From positions 475,001 through 539,000 of the forward strand of contig NZ_CP012602.1 in assembly GCF_001278805.1 (NCBI RefSeq): 64,000 nucleotides of DNA, in the 5' to 3' direction. Under the pieces are notes generated by a model, which worked only from the letters and a program-made list of their open reading frames with translations, searched no databases and was not told where the DNA came from. The translations under genes and the position numbers were made by a program. The stretch is from Bacillus sp. FJAT-18017. GTDB lineage: Bacteria > Bacillota > Bacilli > Bacillales > Cytobacillaceae. Position 1 is the stretch's first letter. The number at the start of each line of letters is the position of its first letter. Below are positions 26,073 through 35,361 of this stretch, one piece after another.

Positions 26073-27653
26073 TTATCGGATTTGCTTAAAAAGGCGTTCC
26101 TTAAGCCAAGCCAGCTCTTCTACCTTTAATACAATAGAGGAAATGAGAAAAATAATTCCCGCGCAAGCTGCCGACAAAATAAGCTGAAGAACATGATTCA
26201 ATCCTTCTGTTAAAGCAGAGATTGCATATACAGCCGAAAGAGTAAAGAAAAATATGACCAGCAGCCTGCTGAGATTTTTTATAAAAGAAAGATAATGCTC
26301 CCTTTCAATAGTTAGCTTTTTTCGTAAATACACGAGTAAGTAAACGGTTTGAAAGAGCATAGCGATTGACGTTGCCAGGGCAATTCCGCCAGTACCGAGA
26401 AGCCGGGCCAGCAGGATACTAAACAGAATATTGACCAGTACCGCGGCGATGCTTGCTTTCATTGTAACCTTGGGTTCCTTCATTGCAATAAAGCAGCGAT
26501 TAAGCAATTCCTTTAATGCCAAAAATACCATCCCGAAGGAGTAATAAAAAAAGGCTGATGCTGTAAGGGAGGCAGCTTTATGGTCGAAGGCACCCCGTTC
26601 AAAAGCTAAGGAAACAAGCGTGTTATTTTCAATCAGCATCACTGCCAAAATAGGAATCGCAACAAAAATAATTGCATTAAAGCCTTTGCTGATTAAGTCA
26701 ATGAACCGTGAGCCTTGCACTGAAAAAGCATCAATAATGGACGGGAACAATACTGTAATAAGAGAGAGCAGAATGATGCTTAACGGCAAGTACATCAATT
26801 TGTTTGCAAAGTTAAGGGCCGAGACACTTCCTGTTTCAAGGTAGGAAGCAACCATCCGGTCAACAACACCATTTATCTGGTAAGCTACTGAGGCGGCAAT
26901 CATCGGAAAGAACAGCGCCCATGTCTCAGCGATTTTTTTGCGATAAAGGCCGAATTGGAAGTTCAGCCTAAACCGGATGTATTTCCGGAAAAAAGGATAG
27001 AGCATAATCACCTGGCTTATTGCACCGAGCAGGGTCGCGACAGCAACAGAATAAATACCGTAACGGCTGCTGAATAAAACAACAGCGAGAATCACAAGAA
27101 TATTCTGTGGAACCGCAATAAGTGCCGGCGGAGAAAAGCGCTTCTCATATTCAAGTATCCCTGTCATAAACGCTGATAATACATAGAAACAGAAGCTCGG
27201 AATCATAATTCGGGCCAGGCTATTCACCAGCTCGGCTTCGTTTTCGGAAAAACCGGGGGCAATCAAGGTCGTAATCCATGGGATACTGATATAAAATAGG
27301 ATGGATAGCATAATTGATAAAACAAGGAATAAGGTTCCGAGCATGTTCATGAACGAGGAAGCTGTTTTTTTTCCAGCACGGCTCGCCTCTGCATATAAAG
27401 GGACAAGCCCTGTTGTCAGTGCCATACCAATCGCACTGAACATAAGGACGGGAATAATCGATGCAACGAAAAATGCATCTGTGGTCCCGGAAGCTCCGAA
27501 GTAGGCTGCGATTAATAGTTCTCGGGCAAAGCCGAGAATCTTGCTAATGATGGCAATAACCGTAATTAAGCCCACTGATTTAATAAACGTATTATTCAAG
27601 GAAATCAACACCGTTTCAAAGCCAGTTTTCTTAATGATAAATGAATTTGTCAA
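26073..27653 (-). CDS. MurJ/MviN-family lipid flippase-like protein
   Basis: This 526-residue MOP-superfamily protein has about fourteen membrane spans. The N-terminal KILGFARELLIAAYFGAS...TDAFFVA segment is the MurJ/MviN signature. Members flip lipid-linked wall precursors. The position inside a surface-polymer cluster, next to a TuaH-like enzyme, suggests a dedicated glycan flippase rather than the housekeeping MurJ, but this is inference. The start is uncertain: TTG 27653 opens the frame with no good ribosome site, and internal GTG/TTG codons about 18-22 residues in are alternatives. Confidence 0.8.
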   Translation of the reverse strand: MTNSFIIKKTGFETVLISLNNTFIKSVGLITVIAIISKILGFARELLIAAYFGASGTTDAFFVASIIPVLMFSAIGMALTTGLVPLYAEASRAGKKTASSFMNMLGTLFLVLSIMLSILFYISIPWITTLIAPGFSENEAELVNSLARIMIPSFCFYVLSAFMTGILEYEKRFSPPALIAVPQNILVILAVVLFSSRYGIYSVAVATLLGAISQVIMLYPFFRKYIRFRLNFQFGLYRKKIAETWALFFPMIAASVAYQINGVVDRMVASYLETGSVSALNFANKLMYLPLSIILLSLITVLFPSIIDAFSVQGSRFIDLISKGFNAIIFVAIPILAVMLIENNTLVSLAFERGAFDHKAASLTASAFFYYSFGMVFLALKELLNRCFIAMKEPKVTMKASIAAVLVNILFSILLARLLGTGGIALATSIAMLFQTVYLLVYLRKKLTIEREHYLSFIKNLSRLLVIFFFTLSAVYAISALTEGLNHVLQLILSAACAGIIFLISSIVLKVEELAWLKERLFKQIR

Positions 27654-27761
27654 TTAAGCTGAAGAAAGATTAAAGTGAATACTGTCAAGCATACCCACTT
27701 TGCCAGCATTTTAAATCAGCCGGCCGGGGTTATAGATACCAAATGTGAAAGAGGCACAAAC

Positions 27762-28484
27762 ATGGAACAAAAAACAATTACAATTCTGGATATTCCGTTT
27801 TTGGCAAAGCGTTTTGAGGAAGTTGCTGGCCTTTTGGCTAAGCATATTAGGAGAGGCGAGAAGGCTTTTATCGTCACAGCCAATCCTGAAATCGTTATGT
27901 ATGCTAAAAATGATGAAGAATATAAACGTACATTAAAAAAGGCGGATTATATTGTCCCTGATGGATTTGGCGTGATCCTTGGCTCAAGGATGCTAAAAAA
28001 TCCACTCCCGGAAAGGGTGGCAGGGTATGACCTGACAATCCGCTTGCTGGAGATGGCCGATAAAGAAGGGTTGAAAGTTTATCTCTTAGGGGGAAAGGAA
28101 GAGGCGAATCAGGCTGCGGCGAGTAATATTAGCCAAAAGTATCCCGGGCTTACGCTGGTTGGACGCCACCACGGCTATTTCAGCTGGGAGGATGGGAAAA
28201 TCAGTGATGAGATTGAGATGAAAGAGCCAGATATAGTTTTAGTGGCACTCGGATATCCAAAACAGGAACAGTGGATAGCTGAAAATATTGGACGAGTTAC
28301 GAAAGGGATTTTTATTGGTGTCGGAGGAAGTATTGATGTGCTGGCCGGTATAGCCAAACGGGCACCTGAGGTGTGGAGGAGAATGAACCTTGAATGGCTT
28401 TATCGTTTAGTGAAACAGCCATCAAGGTGGAGGCGGATGCTAATGCTTCCCAAATTTGTAATAGAGGTGTTGAAAATCAAATAA
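27762..28484 (+). CDS. tagA: N-acetylmannosaminyltransferase TagA (WecG/TagA/CpsF family)
   Basis: The 240-residue enzyme adds ManNAc to undecaprenyl-PP-GlcNAc to finish the linkage-unit disaccharide of wall teichoic acid. Family boxes are TANPEIVMYAK (about 45), PDGFGVILGSRM (about 67, with the catalytic-type Asp), RVAGYDL, VALGYPKQEQW (about 163), GVGGSIDVLAG and RMNLEWLYRL. It lines up with B. subtilis TagA through nearly its full length. I start at ATG 27762, with GAAAGAGG upstream; the frame is open to 27675 but without a ribosome site. No terminator with a T run was seen after it. Confidence 0.92.
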   Translation: MEQKTITILDIPFLAKRFEEVAGLLAKHIRRGEKAFIVTANPEIVMYAKNDEEYKRTLKKADYIVPDGFGVILGSRMLKNPLPERVAGYDLTIRLLEMADKEGLKVYLLGGKEEANQAAASNISQKYPGLTLVGRHHGYFSWEDGKISDEIEMKEPDIVLVALGYPKQEQWIAENIGRVTKGIFIGVGGSIDVLAGIAKRAPEVWRRMNLEWLYRLVKQPSRWRRMLMLPKFVIEVLKIK

Positions 28485-28493
28485 AGTGAAACT

Positions 28494-28545
28494 TCAATCC
28501 GTGGGGGTTCTTCATCCACCACTGATTGTTAGTCGCGAAAGCCTG
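28494..28545. repeat. Probable dispersed intergenic repeat
   Basis: A CCGTGGGGG...CCACCAC hairpin with flanking CTTCAATC/GATTG words has the look of a palindromic intergenic element known from Bacillus genomes. There is only one copy in the window, so the call rests on recollection. Confidence 0.3.
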
Positions 28546-28710
28546 ATTGATTTTCCTAAAGGCTGAAGCACAAGAAAAATCTTATTTAACCAATCGAATA
28601 ATTAACAGCCATCCCCAGTTATGAGGTTTGCTCCAGATGGACATAAACAATAATGAGGAGTTACTTGTAACTTCGTGTCGTCTGGAGACGTCAAATAATT
28701 GGAAGTAAGG

Positions 28711-29826
28711 ATGGTCAATGTGAAAGTCCTTCATCTGAATGCCGGGGCTGAAACCGGGGGCGGAATGGTCCATATTCTTAATGTCTTGAAGCAAATGGAT
28801 AAATCTAAGAGTATATTGGGGGTTTTTGAGGACGGATTAATGAAGAAAAAGGCATCTGAACTGGGCATACAAGTCCGCCTTTTTAAACAATCCAGCCGGT
28901 ATGATTGCCTGTTTCTTAAAAAACTAGCCATATTCATTGATCAGGAAAGCATAGAAATTATCCATACCCATGGCCCCCGGGCTAACTTAATGGGGATATT
29001 TATAAAAAAAATTAGGCCGCGGCTTAAGTGGGTTACAACTCTTCATAGCAATCCGTATGATGATTTCCTGGGAAGAGGCTTAAAGGGTAAGGCATTTACT
29101 TGGCTTCATTTGCAATCATTGAAAAGACCAGACCATTATTTGGCCATTTCTGCGCCTTTTAGAGACCTTTTAGTCCAGAACGGGATAGCTCCATCTAAAA
29201 TAACCGTTATTTATAATGGAATTGATTTTAATGAAAAGGAAAACAGTATACCAATCACACGCGAGTCCCTGGGGTTATGTAGGGAAGACTTCGTTGTTTC
29301 AATGATTGCCAGGCTTACGCCGGTAAAAGGGCATATCGATGTACTTCACGCAATTCATAAGCTTAAAGGACGGTATCCGCAAATTAAAGTGCTGCTTGCA
29401 GGAGATGGCTTCCTTGAAGGACAGCTAAAAAATAAAGCTGCCGAGCTAGGTATCGGCAATAGTCTTAGGTTCCTCGGCTACCGAGACGACATTGGCGGAT
29501 TGCTCGCAATTTCAGATATAAAGCTGCTGGCTTCTAAAAGCGAAAGTTTTCCGCTTGTTTTATTGGAAGCTGCCCGGCAAATGCTGCCGGTGATTACAAC
29601 TGAGGTTGGCGGGGTAAAGGAGCTAATACCAAACTCCGATTATGGCTGGGTCATTCCAGTTGGGTGCGTAAAATCCCTCGCAAATGCCTTGGAGGAGGCT
29701 CTTCATATGAAAGGTAATCATATCTTGTCCGCAAAAGGCATCAGGCTTTATGAACATACATCAGCTCATTTTACATTGGAGAATTGTGTGGAAAGTATTA
29801 CAGAAGCTTATGGAAAATTTGTCTGA
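28711..29826 (+). CDS. Family 4 glycosyltransferase
   Basis: This 371-residue GT-B retaining glycosyltransferase has GGGMVHI near the N-terminus, VIYNGIDF (about 170), SMIARLTPVKGH (about 200), and the donor-binding ESFPLVLLEAARQ (about 276) with the E-x7-E pair, then TTEVGGVKELI. The acceptor is unknown; it may decorate or extend a wall polymer. The start is ATG 28711, 5 bases after GGAAG; GTG 28720, 5 bases after AAGGATGG, is as good. It lies between tagA and tagO in the same direction. Confidence 0.8.
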   Translation: MVNVKVLHLNAGAETGGGMVHILNVLKQMDKSKSILGVFEDGLMKKKASELGIQVRLFKQSSRYDCLFLKKLAIFIDQESIEIIHTHGPRANLMGIFIKKIRPRLKWVTTLHSNPYDDFLGRGLKGKAFTWLHLQSLKRPDHYLAISAPFRDLLVQNGIAPSKITVIYNGIDFNEKENSIPITRESLGLCREDFVVSMIARLTPVKGHIDVLHAIHKLKGRYPQIKVLLAGDGFLEGQLKNKAAELGIGNSLRFLGYRDDIGGLLAISDIKLLASKSESFPLVLLEAARQMLPVITTEVGGVKELIPNSDYGWVIPVGCVKSLANALEEALHMKGNHILSAKGIRLYEHTSAHFTLENCVESITEAYGKFV

Positions 29827-29901
29827 AACGTGAAATGACAGGGTTTGGTGCTAGTCCAAAAGCTCTGAAAAAATACATTATGAACAAAAATCATTTTTAT
29901 A

Positions 29902-29910
29902 TGCTATAAT
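29902..29910 (+). promoter_or_regulatory. Extended -10 promoter for tagO
   Basis: TGC-TATAAT is a perfect extended -10 element, 88 bases before the tagO start. No clear -35 is present. Confidence 0.55.
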
Positions 29911-29997
29911 AAGTTCGGTTTATGATTTTTACTGGTAAAGAAATGCCTGTTTGTTTATAAGTTGGAAGGGGCATTATACCTTCAAGGAGGGTCTTGG

Positions 29998-31053
29998 ATG
30001 TTTTACGCGACCTTAATCATATGTTTTTTATGCTCCATCCTGATTACGCCGTCTATAATAAAACTGGCCTACAAGCTAGGGGCCGTGGACAAGCCAAACA
30101 AGCGGAAAGTTCACACTAAACTGATGCCCCGGCTCGGTGGATTGGGGATTTTCATTAGCTTTGTTATAGGGATTCTTATTCTTCAACCATATAGCCCTTA
30201 TCATTTGGCAATCGTACTGGGAAGCATCATCATTATCATAACCGGAATTTTGGATGATATATACGAACTTTCAGCAAAAAAGAAATTTCTCGCCCAGCTA
30301 GCGGCAGCGTTAGTTGTTGTCCTTTATGGTGGCATTGAAGTCAACTTTATTAACCTTCCTTTTGGAGGCAAGCTTGACTTTGGAGTTATGAGCGTCCCGA
30401 TTACGATTCTTTGGATTGTTGGAGTAACCAATTCAATTAACCTGCTCGATGGTCTCGATGGCCTTGCAGCTGGCGTTTCATCAATCGCACTTATCTCAAT
30501 TTCTGCGATGGCAATTGTCAAGGGTGATGCGTATGTTATGTCGCTTGGCTTTATTGTCCTCGTCAGCACAATTGGTTTCCTTTTTTATAATTTCCATCCA
30601 GCGAAAATATTCCTTGGCGACACCGGGGCGTTATTCCTTGGATATATGATAGCCGTCCTGTCTTTGCTTGGATTTAAGAACGTTACATTCATTTCGTTCA
30701 TTATCCCGGTTATCATTCTTGGTGTGCCGCTGTCCGATACCATCTTTGCTATTGTTAGAAGGATAGTTAAGAAGGCTCCTTTATCGGCACCGGATAAATC
30801 ACACTTGCACCACTGCTTGTTGAATCTTGGGTTTTCCCATAAAAAGACAGTCCTGCTCATATACGGAATTAGCGCATTGTTCGGATTGGCCGGTTTTATT
30901 TTTTCCATGGCAACCATGTGGGGATCGCTTTTGATTCTAACTCTTACCTTGCTCGCGGTTGAGCTGATTGTGGAAAGTGTCGGATTGGTTGATAAAAACT
31001 ACAGGCCGCTCTTGAACATGATGCGAAACATCCGCTATGCTAGAAACAGATAA
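29998..31053 (+). CDS. tagO: Undecaprenyl-phosphate GlcNAc-1-phosphate transferase TagO
   Basis: The 351-residue membrane enzyme of the MraY/WecA/TagO family starts the teichoic acid linkage unit by moving GlcNAc-1-P onto undecaprenyl phosphate. Seen are about ten membrane spans, DKPNKRKVHTK (loop 1), the GILDDIYEL Asp pair (about 87), NLLDGLDGLAAG (about 146), FLGDTGALFLGY (about 205) and the SHLHHCLLN histidine loop. The start is ATG 29998, preceded by AAGGAGG; an upstream in-frame start at 29962 has no ribosome site. As in B. subtilis, it lies near lytR/yvyE and degSU. Confidence 0.94.
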   Translation: MFYATLIICFLCSILITPSIIKLAYKLGAVDKPNKRKVHTKLMPRLGGLGIFISFVIGILILQPYSPYHLAIVLGSIIIIITGILDDIYELSAKKKFLAQLAAALVVVLYGGIEVNFINLPFGGKLDFGVMSVPITILWIVGVTNSINLLDGLDGLAAGVSSIALISISAMAIVKGDAYVMSLGFIVLVSTIGFLFYNFHPAKIFLGDTGALFLGYMIAVLSLLGFKNVTFISFIIPVIILGVPLSDTIFAIVRRIVKKAPLSAPDKSHLHHCLLNLGFSHKKTVLLIYGISALFGLAGFIFSMATMWGSLLILTLTLLAVELIVESVGLVDKNYRPLLNMMRNIRYARNR

Positions 31054-31135
31054 CCCATATCGAAAACATAAGGCTGTCCGGTTTAAATTCAAGGTTCCAC
31101 TTATCGGTGCTTTATTATTAATAGACAAAAGAATC

Positions 31136-31166
31136 GACGTATGAATTGGCATACGTCTTTTTTTAT
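31136..31166 (+). terminator. Rho-independent terminator of tagO
   Basis: GACGTATG and CATACGTC arms around a 6-base loop run into seven T residues. Confidence 0.85.
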
Positions 31167-31344
31167 TTATTTAGGGTTTATGGAATTGCATAAACTTGAG
31201 ATACAGCATTTAACATCGGATTATGATGGACAATAAGTATTGGGGCAACTGCTGGTTTAGCAAAAGCAGCTATTCCCTTATTTAAAATCAAGAGGGTCTC
31301 ACGTATCGGTTGGGGAAACAGCCTAATCTCCCGCGCTGATAAAT

Positions 31345-31535
31345 AGACGGAGGAATTCCGCTTAATTAGTTATTATGATTAAAAATAGCTAAAATAGACG
31401 GAGAGATTCCGTCTAATGACTCAAAATCTATGAAAATAGGTGCTTTTGCTTTTTATAACCGGAAAGTCTCCTCTAATATACATCGATACGAGCTCTATTC
31501 TCCATGTAACCGGAAAATCTCCGCTTATTTTATCT
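31345..31535. repeat. Four degenerate short palindromic repeats
   Basis: Units read AGACGGAGGAATTCCGCT, AGACGGAGAGATTCCGTC, ACCGGAAAGTCTCCTCT and ACCGGAAAATCTCCGCT, each an imperfect palindrome. The first pair and the second pair are in opposite sense, and spacing is about 45-60 bases. They are too irregular for a CRISPR array. Confidence 0.5.
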
Positions 31536-31680
31536 TCCTTGGTTGCTTTATTAAGGACAAGACGGAAAGTGAGCTTTATCTCAAAAAGCCAAGAGAACCT
31601 CATTTAGGTACATTACGGTGAACCGAATCACAAGTAAATAAGGTTTTTGTACCCTTAATATAGAAACTCGCCAATGATTG

Positions 31681-31716
31681 AAAAAGAGGCCCCCAAAGAT
31701 CACCTTTGGGGGCCTC
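31681..31716 (-). terminator. Rho-independent terminator of the LCP gene
   Basis: On the minus strand, GAGGCCCCCAAAG and CTTTGGGGGCCTC form a 13-base perfect stem followed by TTTTT. Confidence 0.9.
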
Positions 31717-31734
31717 ACACATTTACCTATTTAT

Positions 31735-32775
31735 TTATTCGTTATCGGAGGCAGCTTGAAGCTGTGACTCACTTGTTGTTGCAGTGGTCGCTGGCGTCAA
31801 GCCTAAATGGCCTTTTAATGTTGTTGTGAGCATGCTTACACTTTGCTCATCAAGCTGGTAATAATAAGTTCTGCCGATGTACTGGTCGTGGCCGTCAAGA
31901 GCTATTGATTCAATGTTCAATCCTGTGCCTGCATAATCGTAAAGGGAAAGGATTTCACCAAATTTGAAGTTGGTTGTAATATTGTCTCCCAATGCTTCCA
32001 TGACATCACCATATTTTGTGATAGAACCAGCAGAAATGGCTTTATCAATTATCGCTTTAAGTACGAGCTGCTGGCGCTTCCCGCGTTCAATGTCGTTGTC
32101 AATTTTCCGCGTTCTTGCCAGGGCTAGGGCCTCTTCACCGTTTAGTTCCTGAAGACCTTTTTCAAGGTGAATGGCATCTTTGCGGTCCTTGCTGTCCTGT
32201 TCGGAAAAAGTGACCGGAACATCGACTGTAATTCCGTCAAGCGCTTCAACTACATCAATAAACGCATCGAAATTAAGCTTAACATAGTAATCTACTGGAA
32301 TATCAAACAATTCTTCTACTGTTTCAATCGTACCATCTACACCGCCGAATGCATGTGCATGTGTGATTTTGTCATTTTTTCCTTCCACCGGGATATACAC
32401 ATAAGAATCACGGGGAATGCTGACCATTTTTACTGACTTGGAATCACGGTTAAAGGTGGCAAGAATAAGGGCATCGGTCCTCGTTGCCGAACCTTGCTGC
32501 CGCTTCTCACTATCATCCACACCCATGATCAATACCGAAAAGTTATCGCTCTTAGGGTCGATTTTCTGAATCCTTTTTGCGGACGTGTCACCCCGTTCAA
32601 GCTCTTGATTCGATGCATTCATAACATTTGCTGCCTTTGTAAAAAGAAAGCCTGCATATGTGCCTCCCGCTAAGAGAATCAAAAGGAGGGGGAGGACTAG
32701 AAAATAAAAAATCCGCTTTTTCTGCCGCTTTTTCCTAGACGATTTATGATTAATTCTTGTATTATTCAAAGTCAT
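31735..32775 (-). CDS. LytR-CpsA-Psr (LCP) family cell wall polymer ligase
   Basis: The 346-residue protein has a basic N-terminus, one membrane span (about 20-43) and an outside LCP domain. LCP proteins move teichoic acid or other undecaprenyl-PP-linked polymers onto peptidoglycan MurNAc. Family residues are visible in GVDDSE (about 91), RTDALILATF (about 104), SIPRDSYVYIP (about 118) and LARTRKIDNDIERGKRQQ (about 217). Its position next to tagO matches the lytR/tagU loci of B. subtilis. ATG 32775 is only 1-2 bases from AGGAG; TTG 32769, 7 bases away, may be the true start. It ends at a strong terminator. Confidence 0.88.
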   Translation of the reverse strand: MTLNNTRINHKSSRKKRQKKRIFYFLVLPLLLILLAGGTYAGFLFTKAANVMNASNQELERGDTSAKRIQKIDPKSDNFSVLIMGVDDSEKRQQGSATRTDALILATFNRDSKSVKMVSIPRDSYVYIPVEGKNDKITHAHAFGGVDGTIETVEELFDIPVDYYVKLNFDAFIDVVEALDGITVDVPVTFSEQDSKDRKDAIHLEKGLQELNGEEALALARTRKIDNDIERGKRQQLVLKAIIDKAISAGSITKYGDVMEALGDNITTNFKFGEILSLYDYAGTGLNIESIALDGHDQYIGRTYYYQLDEQSVSMLTTTLKGHLGLTPATTATTSESQLQAASDNE

Positions 32776-32921
32776 TCTCCTAAGTGTTAAATTTTCACAG
32801 GACTAAACTCATAAAATTAGCAAGCTACAACTTTTAATTATAATACTGCGAAAGTACCAGGCACAATCGTTTATTTTTACAAAAAAGCAACAATTTCCCA
32901 GTGTAAAATCGCCAGGCCGAT

Positions 32922-33554
32922 TTATCTTTCAAATTCAACATAAAGAACCTCACCCAAACGGCAGTCGCACTGGCCGTTTGCGAGATCCACCATTCTCTCC
33001 ATGAAAGGCGCAGTCTCATTGTCTTCAACCAGCGTTTCAATCTCTACTTTATCCAGGTAATGTATATTCCTGATATGGGCACCGGAAGACCTTAATTCAT
33101 TTTCGATTTTTCCAAGAAGAGTGTAATCAATGGTTGTGTGGACAACTCGCATCAATCTGCGCTCTACAATCCCTGTAGTATTGATCCCTTCAGAAGCAGA
33201 CCTTCCATATGCGCGAATCAGGCCGCCTGCGCCGAGCTTAATACCGCCGAAGTATCGGGTCACAACAATGACTGTGTCTTTTAGCTTTTTCTTTTTAAGG
33301 ACCTCAAGGATTGGAACACCAGCGGTACCACTTGGCTCTCCATCATCATTCGCTTTTTGGATGTGATCGGTTTCGCCAATCAGGTAAGCTGAACAATTGT
33401 GAGTTGCATCCCGATGGCGACGCTTAATATCAGCTATAAATTCTTGGGCTTGTTCTTCAGTTTCAGCCCTTTGTACATGGGCGATAAACCGGGATCTTTC
33501 TATAATTATTTCGTGTTCGCCGTAGTCTTTTACTGTTAAATATGAGGGAAGCAT
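32922..33554 (-). CDS. YigZ/YvyE (IMPACT) family protein
   Basis: The 210-residue protein has the N-terminal UPF0029/IMPACT domain, with HRDATHNCSAY (about 50) and the highly conserved DDGEPSGTAG (about 71) and VTRYFGGIKLGAGGL (about 98), and a C-terminal DUF1949 domain (about 135-195). Relatives bind nucleic acid or act in translation control; the exact function is not settled. B. subtilis YvyE occupies the same place between tagO and degS. The start is ATG 33554, with GGAAGGAG 6 bases upstream. It lies 147 bases upstream of the LCP gene, same strand. Confidence 0.88.
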   Translation of the reverse strand: MLPSYLTVKDYGEHEIIIERSRFIAHVQRAETEEQAQEFIADIKRRHRDATHNCSAYLIGETDHIQKANDDGEPSGTAGVPILEVLKKKKLKDTVIVVTRYFGGIKLGAGGLIRAYGRSASEGINTTGIVERRLMRVVHTTIDYTLLGKIENELRSSGAHIRNIHYLDKVEIETLVEDNETAPFMERMVDLANGQCDCRLGEVLYVEFER

Positions 33555-34181
33555 ATAATGCTCCTTCCTAAAATTCAGTGTTCATATAAAATACTGGATG
33601 CCCGCCTCCTATTTGACGGTACAAAAAAGAAAATCGTTTCACGTATACTATAAAAAAGGAGTCAATGTTTGCCATATAAACTGGATGGCTTAAAGAAAAA
33701 TGAAAAAAGTTGGGAAATTTGTAATCTATTTACCCGCATTTACATGAGTATAGTACAAAACTGACTTCATTATTTTACTCTCCTATAACCCTGTATTCAA
33801 TAGTAGCAGTCAGGTTAAGGATGAAATATTTTCCCAATCAGCCGTAGAGTAATTGTTAACATCGAAAAAAAGTTGCATGCTATAATTAGTACAGTATACA
33901 TAGTGGTAATATCTATGACTAGGTATCATATTTTTACTTCTTAGTTAAAAAATCCTAGAATAGTAGGTTTATCCACCCTTCCTATAGGCTAAAGGATATA
34001 GAGTTTAAATGCAATTATAATCCCAATTACCGATTTTTAGGGGAAATTAAGAAATTATTCCAATATTGGATAGTTTCGTTCAGTCTTTCACGATAAACTA
34101 TGAGAAAAGAGCTGGTGACAAAATGTACCCAACTCTGAATCATGAGTTTAGGCGGGGCATGGGCGCCCCGGGAGGAAGGCT
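33555..34181. other. Intergenic region between yigZ-like gene (-) and degS (+)
   Basis: This 627-base divergent region has no open frame worth calling. It carries one good extended -10 (TGC-TATAAT, 33878-33886) reading toward degS, leaving a leader of about 290 bases. The leader shows no riboswitch fold that I recognise. Confidence 0.45.
33878..33886 (+). promoter_or_regulatory. Extended -10 promoter candidate for degS-degU
   Basis: TGC followed by TATAAT gives an extended -10 element; the -35 region is not recognisable. It is the best promoter-like word in the region before degS. Confidence 0.45.
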
Positions 34182-35327
34182 ATGGGAATAAAGGACTTTG
34201 ATACTAAAATGCTTGATGTAATCCTGGCAAGAATGATTGAATCTGTTGGAAGAAGCAAGAATGAAATCTTTTGTTTAGGTGAAAAATCACGGGCTGACTT
34301 TGAGACTCTGAAGTCCGAACTCGAGGAAGTTGGGGATCTGACCAACAGGGTGGTTGGCGAAGGAGAGCGCCTCGAGACCAAGGTTCGCCTTTCCAGGGGC
34401 AAGCTTTCGGAAGTCAGTATGCATTTTAAAGACTATACCGAGGATGAAGTGCGTGAAGCGTACGAAAAAGCGCATGAACTCCAAATGGAACTGACACTGA
34501 ACAGGCAGATGGAAAAACAGCTGCGTGAACGGAAAAAGGACCTGATACGGAGGATGGATGGTTTGCGTGAGACAATGGATCGCGCCGACCATCTTGTCTC
34601 ACAAATCTCGGTTGTTATGAATTATCTGATGAGCGATCTGAAGGAAATGGGGGAGATACTCGAAGATGCCAAGCTGAAGGTGGAATTCGGCTTGAAGATC
34701 ATAGAGGCCCAGGAAGAGGAGCGAAAGCGTCTTTCGCGAGAGATACACGATGGGCCTGCCCAAATGCTTGCAAATGTTATGATGCGTTCCGATCTGATCG
34801 AGCGTGTATATAAGGAAGACGGAATTGATGCTGCCCTTTCAGAGATTAAAAGCTTTAAGCAGATGGTCAGGAACTCACTATATGAGGTGCGAAGGATTAT
34901 CTATGATTTGCGGCCGATGGCTCTTGATGACCTTGGACTTGTACCTACATTAAAGAAGTATCTGCAAACGATGGAGGACTATCACAAAACCGTAAAGATA
35001 ACCTTCCAAAACCTAAGAGCGGATAGGCGCCTGCCTTCAAAGTATGAAGTTGCCCTTTTCAGGCTAATACAGGAATCGGTCCAGAATGCATTAAAGCACG
35101 CGGATGCGAATGAAATCCAGGTTAAGCTTGAAATGAGAGAAACAGCGATTACGATTGTCATACAGGATAACGGGAAAGGCTTTGACCCGAAAAAGAGAAA
35201 ATATGGTTCGTTTGGCATCATCGGCATGAAGGAACGAGTAGACCTCCTGGGAGGGCAGTTTGCCATTTCCTCTAAGCCCGGCCAGGGGGCAGCCGTCATT
35301 ATTCAGGTGCCAATACCGCAAACGTAG
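34182..35327 (+). CDS. degS: Sensor histidine kinase DegS
   Basis: The 381-residue cytosolic kinase has no membrane span. An N-terminal sensor part is followed by a long coiled coil (about 60-180) and then HisKA_3 with the phospho-His in [10 protein letters not shown] (about 188). The C-terminal HATPase ends with DNGKGFDP and [11 protein letters not shown]. It phosphorylates DegU, which controls exoenzymes, competence and motility in Bacillus. Length is close to the 385 residues of B. subtilis DegS. The ATG at 34182 is preceded by GGGAGGAAGG. degU begins 34 bases downstream. Confidence 0.96.
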   Translation: MGIKDFDTKMLDVILARMIESVGRSKNEIFCLGEKSRADFETLKSELEEVGDLTNRVVGEGERLETKVRLSRGKLSEVSMHFKDYTEDEVREAYEKAHELQMELTLNRQMEKQLRERKKDLIRRMDGLRETMDRADHLVSQISVVMNYLMSDLKEMGEILEDAKLKVEFGLKIIEAQEEERKRLSREIHDGPAQMLANVMMRSDLIERVYKEDGIDAALSEIKSFKQMVRNSLYEVRRIIYDLRPMALDDLGLVPTLKKYLQTMEDYHKTVKITFQNLRADRRLPSKYEVALFRLIQESVQNALKHADANEIQVKLEMRETAITIVIQDNGKGFDPKKRKYGSFGIIGMKERVDLLGGQFAISSKPGQGAAVIIQVPIPQT

Positions 35328-35361
35328 GGGCGGAAGAAGTTTGAACAAGGAGGCGATGAGA

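Larger units (their letters stand above)
31054..31734. other. Long intergenic region between tagO and the LCP gene
   Basis: Besides the tagO terminator (31136) and the LCP-gene terminator (31681), this 680-base stretch holds four degenerate copies of a GACGGA/TCCGTC-type palindrome (31345-31535). The one open frame crossing it (31430-31621) has no ribosome site or family resemblance and is not called. Confidence 0.5.

Noticed and set aside
31430..31621. 63-residue open frame between tagO and the LCP gene
   Set aside because: It lies across the mini-palindromes, has no ribosome site and shows no recognisable domain.
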